Of a stretch of 64,000 nt of DNA, positions 1 through 12,200 are shown one piece after another; the stretch's first letter is position 1; every line of letters begins with the position of its first letter. Under the pieces are notes generated by a model. That model was given only the letters and a program-made list of their open reading frames with translations, did not search any database and was not told the DNA's origin. The translations under genes were made by a program, and so were the position numbers. This DNA is from Symsagittifera roscoffensis (taxonomy: Eukaryota > Xenacoelomorpha > Acoela > Convolutidae), in NCBI RefSeq assembly GCF_963678635.1, contig NC_087068.1:50923724-50987723 (forward strand). Direction: 5' to 3'.

Positions 1-424
1 AACATTTTTTTGGTCATACTGACTGTATTTCAGAATGATTAGCAGAATAAAATTTGAATAGATTTACCAAATTTCGAGTTTTGTAGCTACAGTGAGCATC
101 TTTGTAAAATTGCATACTGAATTAGTACTAAGAACATGAAAACTGGTTGATGTGTAAGTATGAACAACATGCGTATCACAATTAAATAATTTTTTATAAT
201 CAAATTTTTATATTTTTGAATTTGCTTTTGCCTTTTTGAGTGAAGGGCGGTTGATTTATACAAAAACTACAAGAATGAAAAATAGCCAATAAATATAATA
301 ACATGAAAGATACAGTAAAATAAAACTTGGTTCATTTCGAATTAATTAAGTGGCATCAAATTTTGTGATGTCTGATTTTGCGATACCAATATTTCTCGAC
401 ACTGGGACTCTTTTCTCAAATCAG
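1..424. other. AT-rich DNA, no gene recognised
   Basis: No open frame with coding character, no splice-bounded exon and no recognisable element was seen. It may be intron of the EGF receptor whose exons start at 3082, or intergenic DNA. Confidence 0.5.
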
Positions 425-468
425 AAAAAACTTCATGGCTCAAAAAGTTTCAAGCCATGAAGTTTTTT
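425..468. repeat. Perfect 16-bp inverted repeat with 12-nt loop
   Basis: Positions 425-440 (AAAAAACTTCATGGCT) are perfectly complementary to 453-468, with a 12-base loop. It sits about 13 bp before the first copy of the 0.6-kb tandem repeat, so it may mark the edge of that repeat or be a terminator-like hairpin. Function is not known. Confidence 0.7.
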
Positions 469-480
469 GGTTTTATCGGA

Positions 481-2010
481 TGTCTCAAAATGTAGCACCG
501 AACACAATTTGTTTTTTTTAATATCATAATTAAACAATATTGATCGCGTAAAAGAGTTCGATTGTATAAAAGCTGGTAGTATATTATGGGTGACTCAACG
601 AAACTTCTGCCTGCAGTTATTTGCAATTATACCAATTTAACGGCTAGTCCTAACGGCTAGACAAAAGCTGAGAGTCATACTCGTCCGAAGGAAGTTACAA
701 TTTACATAGAATTGCGATTGAAGTTTGAATAGAGAAGTAAAAATTTAAAGCATCCTACATCACAAGTTCCAAATTGATTAAATAATCGAAATATCAATTT
801 TTTGAAGGAAGCAAAAAAGTTGTTTTTATATAAATAAAACATTTTTTCTTAAAAACACACTATAATCGTCTTCACGTCTGGACCAACTGAATAATCCTAC
901 TGGAGCAGGAAGCAGTTTTATGAGTATCAAAAAGGTTGAGACTGAAAGCGGAAGTATTTTTTATGAAGTAGTAAAACTTTTGCCGACCCTCAATGATAAA
1001 GCCAGACAATTCAAAAATTTCAGCCGAAAAAAGGTGAATATGAGGCTTAGAGCATAAGAGACATATTCAAGTAAAACTGGGTGTTATTATTAAATTCACT
1101 ATTTGATGCCGGATTGTCTCAAAATGCAGCAGCGAACACAATGTTTTTTAATATCATAATTAAACAATATTGACCGCGTAAAAAGATTTTGATCGCGTAA
1201 AAGCTGGTCGTATATTATGGGTGGCTCAACGAAACTCCTGCCTGCAGTTATTTGCAATTGTACCAACTTTCCGAACCACAATGTCGTCCTAACGGTTTGA
1301 CAAAACCTGAGAGTCAAATAAATTAATTGCAATCATAATTGTCCGAAGGAAGTTACAATTTACATAGAATTGCGTTTGAAGTTGATTAGAGAAGTAAAAA
1401 TTTAAATCATCCTACATCGCATGTTCCAAATTGATTAAATAATTGAAATATAAATTTCTTGAAGGAAGCAAAAAAGTTTTTTTATATATAAATAAAACAG
1501 TCTTTGTTAAAAACACACTATAATCGTCTTCACAACTGGACCAACTGAATAGTCCTACTGGATCAGGAAGCAGTTTTTTGAGTATCAAAAACGTTGAGAC
1601 TTAAAGCGGAAGTATTTTTCATGAAGTAGTAAAACTTTTGCCGGCCCTCAATGATCAAGCCAGACAATCAAAAAATTTCAGCCGAAAAAGTTGAATATGA
1701 GGTTTAGAGCATAGGAGACATATCCAAGTGTAAGGACCGGGTGTTATTATTAATTTCGTTATTTGATGACGGGATGTCTCAAAATGCAGCAGCGAACACA
1801 ATTTGTTTTTTTAAATATCATAATTAAACTATATTGATCGCGTAAAAGAGAGTTCGATTCCGTAAAAGCTGGTCGTATATATGGGTGACTCAACGAATCT
1901 CCTGCCTGCAGTTATTTGCAATTGTACCAATTTTCCAAACCACAATGTTGTCCTTACGGTTAGACAAAAGCTGAGAGTCAAATAAACTACTTACAATCAT
2001 ACTCGTCCGA
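481..2010. repeat. Tandem repeat, about 2.4 copies of a 634-660 bp unit
   Basis: The unit begins TGTCTCAAAATGYAGCA at 481, 1115 and 1775, so successive periods are 634 and 660 bp. All copies share the segments around CTGCCTGCAGTTATTTGCAA and the stretch reading CTGAGAGTCA. The third copy stops abruptly near 2010, just after ACTCGTCCGAA. No coding potential was seen; small open frames are not kept between copies. This is a satellite-like or segmental tandem duplication. Confidence 0.85.
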
Positions 2011-3081
2011 AAGATTGCCCAATTTGTAAGCTGAAATGAAGCCAGCGGTTAACAAAAGTGGCATGATTACTCCCACTAACATTTGCGTTGTATCGGTGCG
2101 CGTACCCAAAGAAGGAGCATTAATTTTTTTGCTAGATTGTCTGACTACAGAGGAGGTGTTTTTCAAACCGTCATCAAGAGTGTCAATTCAAACCAGGAAC
2201 GCATGAAACACTATATGCAGGCTATAATTACGACATATTCAAATATAAAAACGTACATGCACGCTGAACAACATGCTGCTTTGAACAACACAGCATAAGG
2301 GTTCAAACAAATCACGTTTTATGAATTGCAGGTAAAAGAAAAACCCTAAGCTGTTTTTTTTGCTCAAGAGCGCCGTTTTTCGGACTAGTGAAAAAAGTGT
2401 TCTAAGTTCTCAAATTTTTTAAAACTTGTTACGAATTATCAAGTAAATAGTACAGCAAAAGAATTAGGTGTACACAAAAACTCAAATACAACAGTTTAGG
2501 CTATGAAAATTTAAAACTGGTTAGGCTATGAAAATGTATAAACTATCCTACTTTGCTTGAACATTCCCTCCCAGCAACTTGAAACATTCACTTTTAATTT
2601 TTGGACTGCTACACTCTGGCAAGCGAAGAGCTCTTATATTAACAAAGAAATATCTTATGTTAGTTAGGTAAGATGCGAAATTTTTTACCCACAGTTTTTC
2701 CTACATTTTTTCTCGTTTTTAAGCGAAAATCACTTAAAATGAAATCAAATAATCAAGATCAAACATTGAGTTATTTTTATATCTCACCCAAGTTTAAAAA
2801 AATGACTATATAATTTCGCTCTTAGACACTTGAGATTGCAGCTGTAGGTTCACTGGTGCTCTCCCAGGCAGTAAAACTGTTGGAGTGGTTTGTAAATTTA
2901 ATAATTACCCACATGGAACAACTCAAAAGAATTTATTATCATTATTATTATTCCTTAAGTTTTTTCACGCCTTGTCTACACTATTTTGTTTTGTATTCTG
3001 ATTGGCTGTATAGATTTTTTAATTATCATTCGCTGTTGCCATGAAAGTCTTCCCGCTTACGCTAGTTTTTTTTTGTTCTAG
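2011..3081. other. Unassigned DNA upstream of the first visible receptor exon
   Basis: The stretch holds two short open frames (2083-2298, 2856-3044) with no cysteine pattern or splice-site bracketing. It ends in a pyrimidine-rich acceptor (TTTTTTTTGTTCTAG) at 3081. It is most probably the end of an intron of the EGF receptor gene. No further EGF exon is recognisable here. Confidence 0.4.
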
Positions 3082-3216
3082 GGGGAGCTGTGTGACGAAT
3101 CATGCGATGTGTGGTCTTACGGAGAGGACTGTCTAAATGAATGCCTATGTGAACAGAATTACACTTTGAGATGTGATCACGTGGATGGAAAGTGTATATG
3201 CAAAGACGGATTCCAG
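3082..3216 (+). CDS. Receptor exon A: one EGF-like module
   Basis: A 135-nt, phase 0-0 exon of 45 codons, bounded by TTCTAG and the donor GTCAGA. It has the EGF cysteine pattern with C-x-C-x-x-G-F at its end. The canonical repeat is completed across the splice: exon A ends D-G-F-Q and exon B opens G-P-T-C. A symmetric exon of one module length is typical of exon-shuffled EGF genes. Confidence 0.85.
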
Positions 3217-6200
3217 GTCAGATTTTTATCTATTTTTGTAACTTGACGCCTTGTGAAAAGGGTTTCGAAATCGTCTGATCTGGGCGACCACCATACAAGA
3301 AAAACAGACCAATCATAACCTGTCATTGTATGACTTTTAAAGGCGATAAACATATCATATATGTGTAATTCCACGGATTTTTTAACGCCCATGTGTAATT
3401 TGCCGAATTTTTTAACGCCCACCAAATTGATTTTTTGAGCTCAAAAAAAATCAAAATAAAGACCCGATTTTGACCATGTTTTCTGCGCCTCAGGTAAATT
3501 TAAAACAAAAACAGGCTATAAAAGGCGTTTGTTTGCTAGCTTATAGAAAACCTAGTTGACCAGGTTGAGAGCGTATAAGATTCTTGCATTAATGATCTAT
3601 GTTGTAAGATTTTGTAAATCTTGTAAGCTCTTGTGAGATTCTTGCAAGATCTTTCAAGAAATGACGTGTGGATTCCGGCCTAGCTATCTTGTAAACTCTT
3701 GTAAACTTCCTATAAAGATTGTTTTGTTTTTTAGGCAAGTTGTTTTAGGCGCATTTTCCTCACAATTATGATATGTTTTGAATTAAGAAATAAATTTTGA
3801 GCAATGCTGGAAAAAAAGCTCGCAATTCGCATCAATTCAATTTGATTTTTTGAGAATAGGAAAGCTTTCAAAAGTACCTAAGAAACACGCAGAAAGTTTG
3901 GCGTTTAAAAAACATATAAGCGATTAAAAAACATATTTTCAATGGAAATTTTTCTGTTGCATAATTAACGTGCAATTCTTTTTCTTATGAATAGTTTTGT
4001 TCTAAACAATGCGCATATTAGATTTTTTTCTGATATAAATATCACGCAACGCTTAATGCTGAGCTTAAGGTTATTCCAAAATGAATTGATGCCAGCGAAA
4101 ACTTTCCTGTGTGTGTGTGTGTGTGTGTGTGTGGGGGGGGGGGGGGGGTGGGGGGTTGCTATTAAAACTATAAGCCTCATATTTTTCAGGTAATATTACA
4201 TGCAGTTGCAACTTTTTCCATAGACGATCATATAGGCCTTGAAAATGGTTCACGCTCAAAGTTGGTTTTTTTTCGCGGTTCTTTTTAAATTTCAAAAATA
4301 GGAGGTCACGAAAAGCGCGACCCACTTCTAATTTTTAAATAGGAGTTCATTTTCAGATTTACCAGCGGATAAAGTAATTTAATCCCGTTTTCTCAAATTT
4401 AGTTTTTTTTTATAAAAACATGTTAATCAAAAAGTGTTTTCGAAATAATTCAAGCTCCATATGTTTTTTTTTAATAAGTTTTGAAACTTTTTTATCCTCG
4501 CCTTTATGACTCTTTTTCAACTGTATGTTGGTTTTGTTTTAGATTTAGTAAGTTTTCTACGATATTGAAAACTCCAATTGAGTTTTCTTTGAAAAAAATC
4601 TTGTTAAGTGGCAATGATTATTGTGAAGAAAATTGAATAGGTGGCATTGATTGGACCAAGTTAACATCCTCAAGCCGTGGGGGGGGGGGGGGGGGGGGGA
4701 GGTGTTAATTTGATTCTAAATTGGGATTTTGCAGCCAATCAGAATCGAGCATTTAACATACAGGGCTTATCAAATTTCATTTATATTAAGCGCTGGGGTG
4801 GATGATCTTAGTTTGGTCTATTTGGTGAGGGGGGGGGGGAAATCCTGTTGCTTTTTTTTGCTTTTTTTGTCCCGCAGGAAAAAGCCATAAAGATGGTTCA
4901 TCCTCATATTTGATTATTTGTCGGTTTGAATTTTGATCAGCTTGTTTAACTGAGTTAGAATGATGCGAACAGACTTGAATGACTTTGTTTCGTAAATGTG
5001 TTTTGATCTCCTTTAGACTTCTCAGCGAAATAAATGTTTTTATATGGATCACAATTCTTCAGTTTTGGTTTATCTTGTGGAAAAATTTTGGCCCTGGAAA
5101 CAAAGGAATTTCAAAAACATTTTATACAAAGTTTCAAAAGCGTAGAAAGTTTTGAAAATTAAAATTGTTTTTTTTTCTCTGCATTTTCTTCGTTAATCAA
5201 CGCTTTTAACTGTCTGTTGGCTTTGTTAAGTTTTCAAGCCTGTTTTAGTTGTAAACTGATTTATGAATTTGGAATTTTGGAATTTATTAGTAAGCAGAAC
5301 GCATTAAAAAGCAGAACAAAAATATTGATGTTTCAATTGAGAATATTTTTATCCATTAGCTGCATTTGTTAATCGCAAAAAAAAATTGAAAGCGTTGCTG
5401 AAAAATGCACAAAACTTGTTAGAAATAGCTCAAAAATAACTTCAGGTCAGAAATTTGAGGCTGAAGTTAAGTTTGAAAACAATTTGAGCTGAAAGTTCTA
5501 CAAATATTACCTATTTTAGATCTTCTAACATTCCAATAAATGTAACTTATTTAACAATTTTCCCAAAAACATTTAAGAACCATGTTTTTGTAATTAACGC
5601 TCGTTTTTTGAGGTCAATGTTTGATATCAAGTGTTGAATATTAGTTTTTTAAGTCTTTGATTCTTGCAATTTTTCCGTGCAAAAGGTCAAAATCAGTTCG
5701 AGGGATTCATGCGGTCTGGTGAAATTCATTATGTTCTCCCCCCGTAATGATACCAATTGACCTATCTCCCCAAGCAAAAACAATAAAACGCTACAAAAAA
5801 GACATTATCAAACGAGAGTAGATGGTTCATAGTGTGTTCATAGCACGCTATCAATTGACTGACTGAATATTATTCCATACCAGTATCAAGAAAAATTTCT
5901 GAAAAAAAAATTCTATAAAAATAATCTCATTGCGAGGCCAAACTGTGCGTTTTGTGAATTGTAAGCGGATTCCGCAACAAGGACGTTCCCTTTGTTCTGT
6001 TTTTGTTCTTTCATTCTCTTTAACTGTTTCCCGAAGTTTTTAAATGTTTGAAGATTTGTCTCTGAAATTCAAGATTATACAGAGACAAAATTGGTTACCA
6101 ATCCAGTGCACAGCTTGACCTCGTAATGTTTCTTTGGGCGAAAATTGCTTCAAATAGAGCAAGCTACCACGGTTAGTGCTCTAACCTTGTGTTTGAACAT

Positions 6201-9200
6201 CAAAAAATGGTTCATCGCAGCCCCCTAATAGTGTTCGCAATAATAGCCTAATTTGGGGAAACAGTTAAAAAGAATGAAAGAACAAAAGAAGAACAAAGGG
6301 AGCGTCCTTGTTGCGGAATCCTTGTTGCGTCCTTTAGGACAAAAAATTCGGCTTTATGTGCAGCAGTTTCATTAGTTTTTTCATTCTGAAAGTTATTTTT
6401 GATTTGTAATCTTTGTTGTTGCACATTCTTTGGAGGATCCGGCTCACAGTTTTACTTCATTCAAACTATTTTCAACTGGTTATAAACATGACTTAAGTGC
6501 CTATTGAGCTATAAACCCCACGAAGCAACCCCCCCCCCCCCCCCCAGACGAGAATGGGGGGGGGGGGGGCTTGCTCAATTGATCCCAAGATGTTGTTTAA
6601 ATTTTAACAAAGGTAGTGAAAATTATTTAAGGATTAATACAACGACGATTTTGATTGACCATGTGAGCTTGAAGTGTCTTTTGTGGCGTTCACCGAATTT
6701 TGAAACAGTAGATTTTTTGAAATGAAAAAAGTAGATTTTTTGAAATGAATTTGATCGTGCAGATAGTTTCGGCAAATGCGGAGTCGAAAAACTGAAATGA
6801 AGATATATTTGTCCGGCTTTGTACATTGCGACAGCGGAGTACACTAAAAAAAGCATTTATGAATATGTTTAAAAACAATATAAAAACAGAACAGTTCATA
6901 ATAAACGAAAAAAATTTCTTAAAATTATTTTAGAGATGAATTTTATAAGAAAAAATAAGGTTTACAGAGAAAGAGAGGCACTCTAAGTCAAACCGGAAAA
7001 CCTTATTTATTGCACTTTTATGTATCTATTTACAGTTTCAAATTTAAAAAAAATTCTGATTGATTCTATATTACGCATGAATTTCCGGTCGATTAATCAT
7101 TGAATTTTTATATGAGCGCTTTTGGTACATATTTTTAAGGAAGTGAAATAAGCGCAATTTTTGGTCAAAACTTTCTCCAAAAGACCCAAGCAATTTTGGC
7201 AAACAATTTGGTCAACCCAAGAAATGTGTGCAAATTTTTTTTTGGGCAAAACTTCTCCTTGTGGGATGCCCTAGATTAGATCAGCTCCTAGTTTTAGATT
7301 AGATTTTTCACAGACAGGTAAAATTGGATTAATTGAAAAAAGGAGTATTACGTCTTATAATTGACAGCCAGACAAGTAGTTGAAATTGGGGTTAGTAAGT
7401 TATTCAAAACTTTTACGTTAAGCCAAGTTAAGTTTTATCAAAACTAAATACTAGCGTTGATTATCAAGCGCTGATTTTTTAAAATAGCGTTTATGATGCT
7501 GCCACTCAAAATGACAAAAATGGAAAAAATTGGCAAAACTTCTTATACCCAATATGTTTCCATTGATGTCAAAGGAATACTAACTGGTTCAATGAAAATC
7601 CCAGTTATCATAGCCAATCTGTCAATCTGCCAAGTTCTCTTAAAATACATTTGGCACCAGCGATACTCGGACTTCTGAAATTATCCGACGGTGGAAACTA
7701 GCAAAGAATATTTTGCAAGTTACAGATAAATTTTTAAACATTGACCAACCAGTGGTAAATTTTTCACATCTGTAACAGTTCTCGAGACTTACCAAGACGA
7801 CAGATTTAAGAAAATCATAAACTTCATTCAAACTTATAGAAACTCACTTTCCGAAACTTTAACTTGGAAATCAGTAGCTCACTAAAAAAACTCAAAGCAC
7901 AATCTTGGAAAAAATGCCTCTGAAGCCAGCTCCCACTCTCGGCGTCATCCGATTGGACTACGACTACCCTCCGGCGTGCGGAGACATCGACTGCCCGGAT
8001 ACCTACGGGTACGATGTCTACTACAAAGTAGTCCCAGGACTCACTTTCGAAATGGCCCAGTCCGGAAAGATGAGTGCTGACGTCCAGAAGAGGTTTATCG
8101 ACTCTGTCAACTGGCTCATAAATGAGAAGAAGGTCAACGTCATCACTGGAGACTGTGGATTCATGGTGTATTTCCAGGAAGTGGCGCTGGGAATCAAGAA
8201 GAGTGTCCCTGTTGGCATGGTGATGAGTTCTCTCCTCCAGTTGAAATCAATCCAAGCTACTCTCTCTCCTGACGACGAAATCATTGTCATGACTGCGAAC
8301 GGAGTCGCCCTAGGAAACATGGCTCCAGCTTTCGAAAAAGCCTGTGGCTTCTCTTTCGTAGACCCAAGAGTCAAGATCCTCGGCTGTGAGAACATCCCGG
8401 GATTCGAGGCTGTCGCTCTCGGCCAGAAGGTGGACGTCGCTAAAGTGCAACCCGGTATGGTGGCACTTGTGAACGATACTCTTAAGAAGAACCCGAAGGT
8501 CAAGGCTATTCTTCTGGAGTGCACCGAGTTGCCCCCGTACGCGAACGCGATCCGAGAGTGCTCTGGACTCCCCGTTTGGGACGTGATTTCGGCTTGCAAC
8601 TATGTCGTGTCGGCGTTCATGAATGAGCCGAGATACGGAAAGCAGGGATGGCAATCTGGATGGGACGGAAAGCAGCAGGAATACAAGTTCGGAGACAATG
8701 TCCAGTCCAGCAACAAACAGTACTTGGTGAACAAACCCGCCCAGTAAACCCACCTGAAGTCACAACTGAAACAATAATAATAATATTGCAAATAATTAAT
8801 GATGAAAATTAACTTCGAAACCATAACGAACTGAACAATCAGTAAAACTTTACTTTTTAAAACTGATTAGTATATATTTTACAAGTGTGTGTGTGTGTGG
8901 TTGAGGTTCTGACTGAATTTATGCTAATTCAAAATTATACTACTGCAGTTCTCTTTGCTAATAATAAAAACGTGTCGTTATTGACAATAAGTATAAATTA
9001 TTTTGAGTCGAACTACTTGTTCCCATTGACACGCTAGCTGCCTCAATTTTCAACACCCACTACTTGATGTTGCTTGTAAGGGCCAGGCGAAAAAAATCTC
9101 TTTTGGCAAAATTTGACTGAAAATGAAAAGCTGCTTGATCAAAGAGAGCTTCATGTTGATGAGCAGTCGTATTTCAATGCGTCCGTCTTTTTCAGTCTTT

Positions 9201-12200
9201 ATATTTTTAAAAAACCTCGGTTGTCATGACTTTTAAGTGAACATTTCACGGTTTTTAAGTGAACATTTCTATGATTGCGTGTTCATTTCCAGGGCCCAAC
9301 TTGCAGTTCCCTGTGCGCTCCTGGATCCAGTGGTGTCAACTGCAGTGAGTCTTGTCCCTGTCACAATGAGGGGGAGTGTGTTCCAGAGGTTGCTGGAGGG
9401 GGGTGCAGATGTGCTCCAGGGTGGATTGTTCGTAAACAATAATGACTGTTTTTTTTTGGAAATATCTTCCAAAATATTATTTCCTCAATCTTGACAAAGC
9501 GTAAAAACATAAATCAGCTAAACTAAAAAGAATTGCTACTAGATGAAGTTTGAAATAGTAATTTTCAGTTTTGCAGATAAGCTTCGGTTTTTACTTTTGA
9601 ATAAGTTAAATTAGCAAAATGTTTCATATGACTTAATTTAATTTTTTGTTCCGACTTTCGATGCGAAAGTAACGAAATATTTGTGCTTGGGGTGGAATTT
9701 TTTTCTTCGACAAATTTCGACTTTTCAACTAGCCATTTTTGACGGAATTTTTTTTATCATTCGAAAGGTACTGTTGTCCTGAGCTCAAATTTGAAAAGAT
9801 ATTTTACCTGTGACCATTTTTCGTAAAGTTAAGGCGGTTTAAAGATTGCCATTTTGGCCAATTTGGGACAATTAACGCGCGATATATTTCGCACTATTAA
9901 CGGGTAAGCGGAGAGTTAATCCCTCTTAGAAATCGTTCCAAATTGGTTGCTTAGCTTAGTTTAGCTCAATTGCCATAATTGATATGTTACAAGGAGCGAA
10001 TTCTATCCTTTTGTACTTTATATGGCGTGTGGGGGGATGATTTTCATAAAAAATTTCAAATTTTAGAAAAAAAAGTTTCATTTTGTTTTTTTTATTGTTC
10101 CGACTTACGATACGAAAGTGACGGAATATTTGTGCTCGGGGTGGGTTTTTTTTCTTCAGACAAATTTTGACTTTTCAACTAGCCATTTTTGTCGGAACTT
10201 TTTTATATCATTCAAAAGGTAATTTTGTCCTGAGCTTAAATTTGAAAAGATATTTCACCTGTGATCATTTTTCGTAAAGTTATGGGGGTTCAAAGATTGC
10301 CCTTTTGGCTAATTTGGGACAATTAACACGCGATGTATTTCGCGCTCTTAACGCTCAAGCGGAGACTTAATCCGTCTTTGAAATCGTTCCAAATTGGTTG
10401 AAAGAAGTTTATTTGTCATAATTGTTTTTTTTACATTGAGCGAAAACTATTCTTTTAAACTTTATGTGGCGTGTGGGGGGATGATTTCATTTAAAAAATT
10501 CAAATTTCAGAATTTTTTTTTTATTGCAACATTTAATTTTTTCATGTTACTACTGCTCGATAAACCTGAAAAGGCAGTCGGAACATTCAGGGCTTTGCCC
10601 TGATACGAGCAGTCTTGTTTCATGTAATTTTTTTAACGTTATTACTGCTCTATAAACCTTAAAGGCCAGTCGCAACATTCAGGTCTTTACCCTGATACGA
10701 GCAGTCTTGTTATTATTTATTTTTGATTTAAATGCAAAATTTGACTTCTTTTTTGCGTGCAAATTCATTCGAAAATTTTTTTTCATCGTAATTGAATAAT
10801 CAATAAATAAGGGATTTAAATATACCTTATTAAATAATTGAAAATACACTACCAACTAAAGGATACTAATAGCTATAGACCAGTAAAGGTTTTTAGGTGG
10901 TACCCTCTTTGTGCATTCTCAGCAAAGAATTTTGCCCATAACATTTTATAGAGCCCCAATAGCTATTTTTGTTGAATAATTTTCATCAAGTGCAAACATT
11001 TTTTAACTGACACAGTTAAATATAACTCAACCCTAGTCGATCAAGGGAGGTTATCTTGCAAGATCTTGCAAGATTCTTGCAAAAGAGGGTTATCTTGCAA
11101 GATCTTGCAAGATGGAGGTTATCTTGCAAGATCTTGCAAGATGGAGGTTATCTTGCAAGAATCTTGAAAGAGGGAGTCTATCTTGCAAGAATCTTGCAAG
11201 AATCTTGCAAGATAACCATCCCAAAATTTCTGTCGAAAAACACAAAAAAAAATAACAGAAATTAGGTGTAAGATCAAAAAAATTGTTTCTAGAACGAGAA
11301 TCCAAAACTTTTTCGAATTGATCTCAAAAATTTACTTGCATCACTTCAAATAAATGCTTAACGAATAAAATTAGACAAAAATCATGCGTTAAAAAGTAGT
11401 CGCATATTTGTTGTTAATTTATTCAATGAGATTAAAAGTATGAACCAATCAAATCTTTTTAATTTATTCGCAATTATTGCGGCTACTGGTTTGCGAAAAT
11501 TGAAGGATTATTGGCCAAAAAATTTTTGTGACGAATTGCTTTAATTAGTTCAAACCGGGGATATTTAGTTTTTTCGGTTATCGATTTCTAGTTTTGAAAG
11601 TGGAATTTACTTTTTAGATTTCCAGAAAATAAAAACTTTACTTATTGATCCAGTTTTCTCAAGTCGGGTTCATGTTATCAAAAAAGCGCCCATCATAAAT
11701 TGTTCTAGAAATTTAAAGAGCTTAAAGGGCTTCTATTTTTTTCTTTGAGTTTTGAAAGTTGAGATTTTTCAACAACGTCAGTGTTATTTTTTAATGTTTA
11801 CTTGCGTTCATTACTCCTTTGATGTAAATTGTGTTTTTCCTATTTTGAGAGATTAAGGTATAAGTAGTCGATCAAAACTTGAAGATAGCCGCCTATCACA
11901 AAAAAGTTTTAAAAAAAGAAGCTTTCTGGGGGCAACCGCCTAGCGGGCTGTGTGTATGTATGCGTAGCTAAGATTGCTTCCTTCTTCCACAAACGCTACT
12001 TGGTTGTCTTCGCGTGCAAAGCTGTTTTTGCCCAAAAAAATTGTATTTTTAAAGATCTTGCAAAAAAAGGTTATGTTTAAAGGAGGTTATCTTGCAAGAT
12101 CTTGCAAGAATCTTGCAAGATCTTTTAAAGAGATGCATCCTCTTTAAAAGAATCTTGCAAGATTCTTGCAAGATCTTGCAAGATAACCTCCCTTGATCGA

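Larger units (their letters stand above)
3217..7913. other. Long intron, 5' part: G-runs, foldback and unassigned DNA
   Basis: Intron between receptor exons A and B, up to the nested racemase. A relic of the TCTTGCAAGAT minisatellite family occurs near 3590-3660. It holds homopolymer G/C tracts and a foldback at 5967-6321, listed separately. An open frame at 7493-7678 shows no recognisable domain. I see no other gene in this stretch. Confidence 0.6.

Noticed and set aside
3965-4325. Open frames with poly-Pro/His or Cys/Val/Gly runs
   Set aside because: Products of the (TG)n and G-run microsatellite on both strands.
6150-6200. tRNA-like stretch (GGTTAGTGCTCTAACC) as a SINE head
   Set aside because: No convincing A and B boxes in the right order and spacing; it lies within the foldback spacer.
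8021-8753. Long open frames on the - strand (192 and 147 codons) across the racemase gene
   Set aside because: They lie antisense to a frame with catalytic motifs and arise from its codon bias; no domain is seen in them.
11052-12182. TCTTGCAAGAT arrays considered as a CRISPR or satellite
   Set aside because: They form the inverted arms of a foldback element with defined ends and have no spacers.
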